A stretch of 64,000 nt of DNA from Siphonodentalium dalli (taxonomy: Eukaryota > Mollusca > Scaphopoda > Gadilida > Siphonodentaliidae). The position numbers and the translations under genes were made by a program. The stretch covers positions 8,825,784 to 8,889,783 of the forward strand of contig CP136066.1 of the NCBI GenBank assembly GCA_032622095.1, given 5' to 3'. Below the pieces are notes generated by a model. That model made no database searches, was not told where the DNA came from, and saw only the letters and a list, made by a program, of their open reading frames with translations. Below, piece after piece: positions 63,539 through 64,000 of this stretch (position 1 is the first letter of the stretch; each line of letters starts with the position of its first letter).

Positions 63539-64000
63539 AGACCCTTTGTGCCCTTATATGACATTTGTAACAGTTTAAAACATATTATAAGAATTTATAA
63601 CTGCAAAAACACCATATTTATGTTACTGGGACCTCATATGGGCCTTAGTATAGATGACATTAAGCTGTATGGTATGTTGCATATGGGGCGGTGGGGTGAA
63701 CCAATTTCTTCCCGACACCCTTCGGAAAGAAGCTTCGAGAAATGTAAAACTGAAATATACAAACTTGTCTTGATGTAACTAAAGCCAAGATCATTGTGTG
63801 CATGGAAAAAGAGCAACTGCCTCAAACATTAATGTGACTATTAATGGCTAGAATATAACTGTCATCACACTGTTCATCAGTACATCAAGCCAATCAGTGA
63901 AATATTTGCATGTCTATCAACTCATATGATAGTTACTCTCACAACACCTAAAATATTCAAGTCTGGCATAGTGACTGTTTGTTATTTATTATTACGGAGG

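Overview
This is an AT-rich animal nuclear sequence, probably from a marine invertebrate. The phylum cannot be fixed from the sequence alone. It has spliced exons with GT-AG borders, phase-1 EGF-domain exons, a non-LTR retrotransposon fragment, a tRNA-derived SINE, MITEs and many minisatellites. There are no bacterial operons, rRNA genes or CRISPR arrays.

The main gene content is a minus-strand gene that encodes almost nothing but EGF-like modules. I find 30 EGF exons, each one complete 6- or 7-cysteine module. All but the terminal exon are phase 1-1, so any of them can be gained, lost or skipped without shifting the frame. Going 5' to 3' on the minus strand, a candidate signal-peptide exon lies at 48280-48335. 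Next come three 'type B' EGF exons (32344-32445, 27219-27323, 22967-23071), then a dense array of 26 'type A' exons between 22412 and 5077. A candidate terminal exon follows at 3397-3560, reading into a stop codon. The array repeats about every 655 bp (114-bp exon plus about 541-bp intron). From about 7245 to 20433 it is organised as a higher-order repeat of 4,836 bp carrying seven exons: two full copies and a third that lost two units. Copies are near identical in exon and intron. Oddities include a nonsense codon at the second cysteine of exon 19664-19777, an extra seventh cysteine in nearly all type A modules, one module that lost a cysteine codon, and a 1-nt frame mismatch in the candidate first exon.

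Region by region: 1-3000 holds minisatellites (52 bp, 25 bp, about 65 bp) and dispersed repeats. 3.0-22.8 kb is the EGF array, with a TA-flanked Tc1/mariner-type element and a hairpin-ended MITE in its oldest introns. 22.6-30.9 kb is a tandem segmental duplication; each copy carries one type B EGF exon followed by a 376-393-bp satellite, and the second satellite is split by a 1.1-kb insertion. 30.9-48.3 kb would be a giant first intron packed with palindromic hairpin elements, foldback elements, a 20-bp minisatellite and dispersed repeats. 48.4-54.7 kb has more repeats. 54.7-58.0 kb contains a palindrome, a SINE, a Tourist/PIF-Harbinger-like MITE with TTA target duplication, and a decayed non-LTR reverse transcriptase. 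58.5-64 kb has palindromes, three CRE octamers and short tandem duplications, with no gene I can recognise.

Most open frames here are spurious: exon read-through into introns, frames inside palindromes, or frames in tandem repeats. The gene model is inferred from exon structure and phase only, without transcript evidence.
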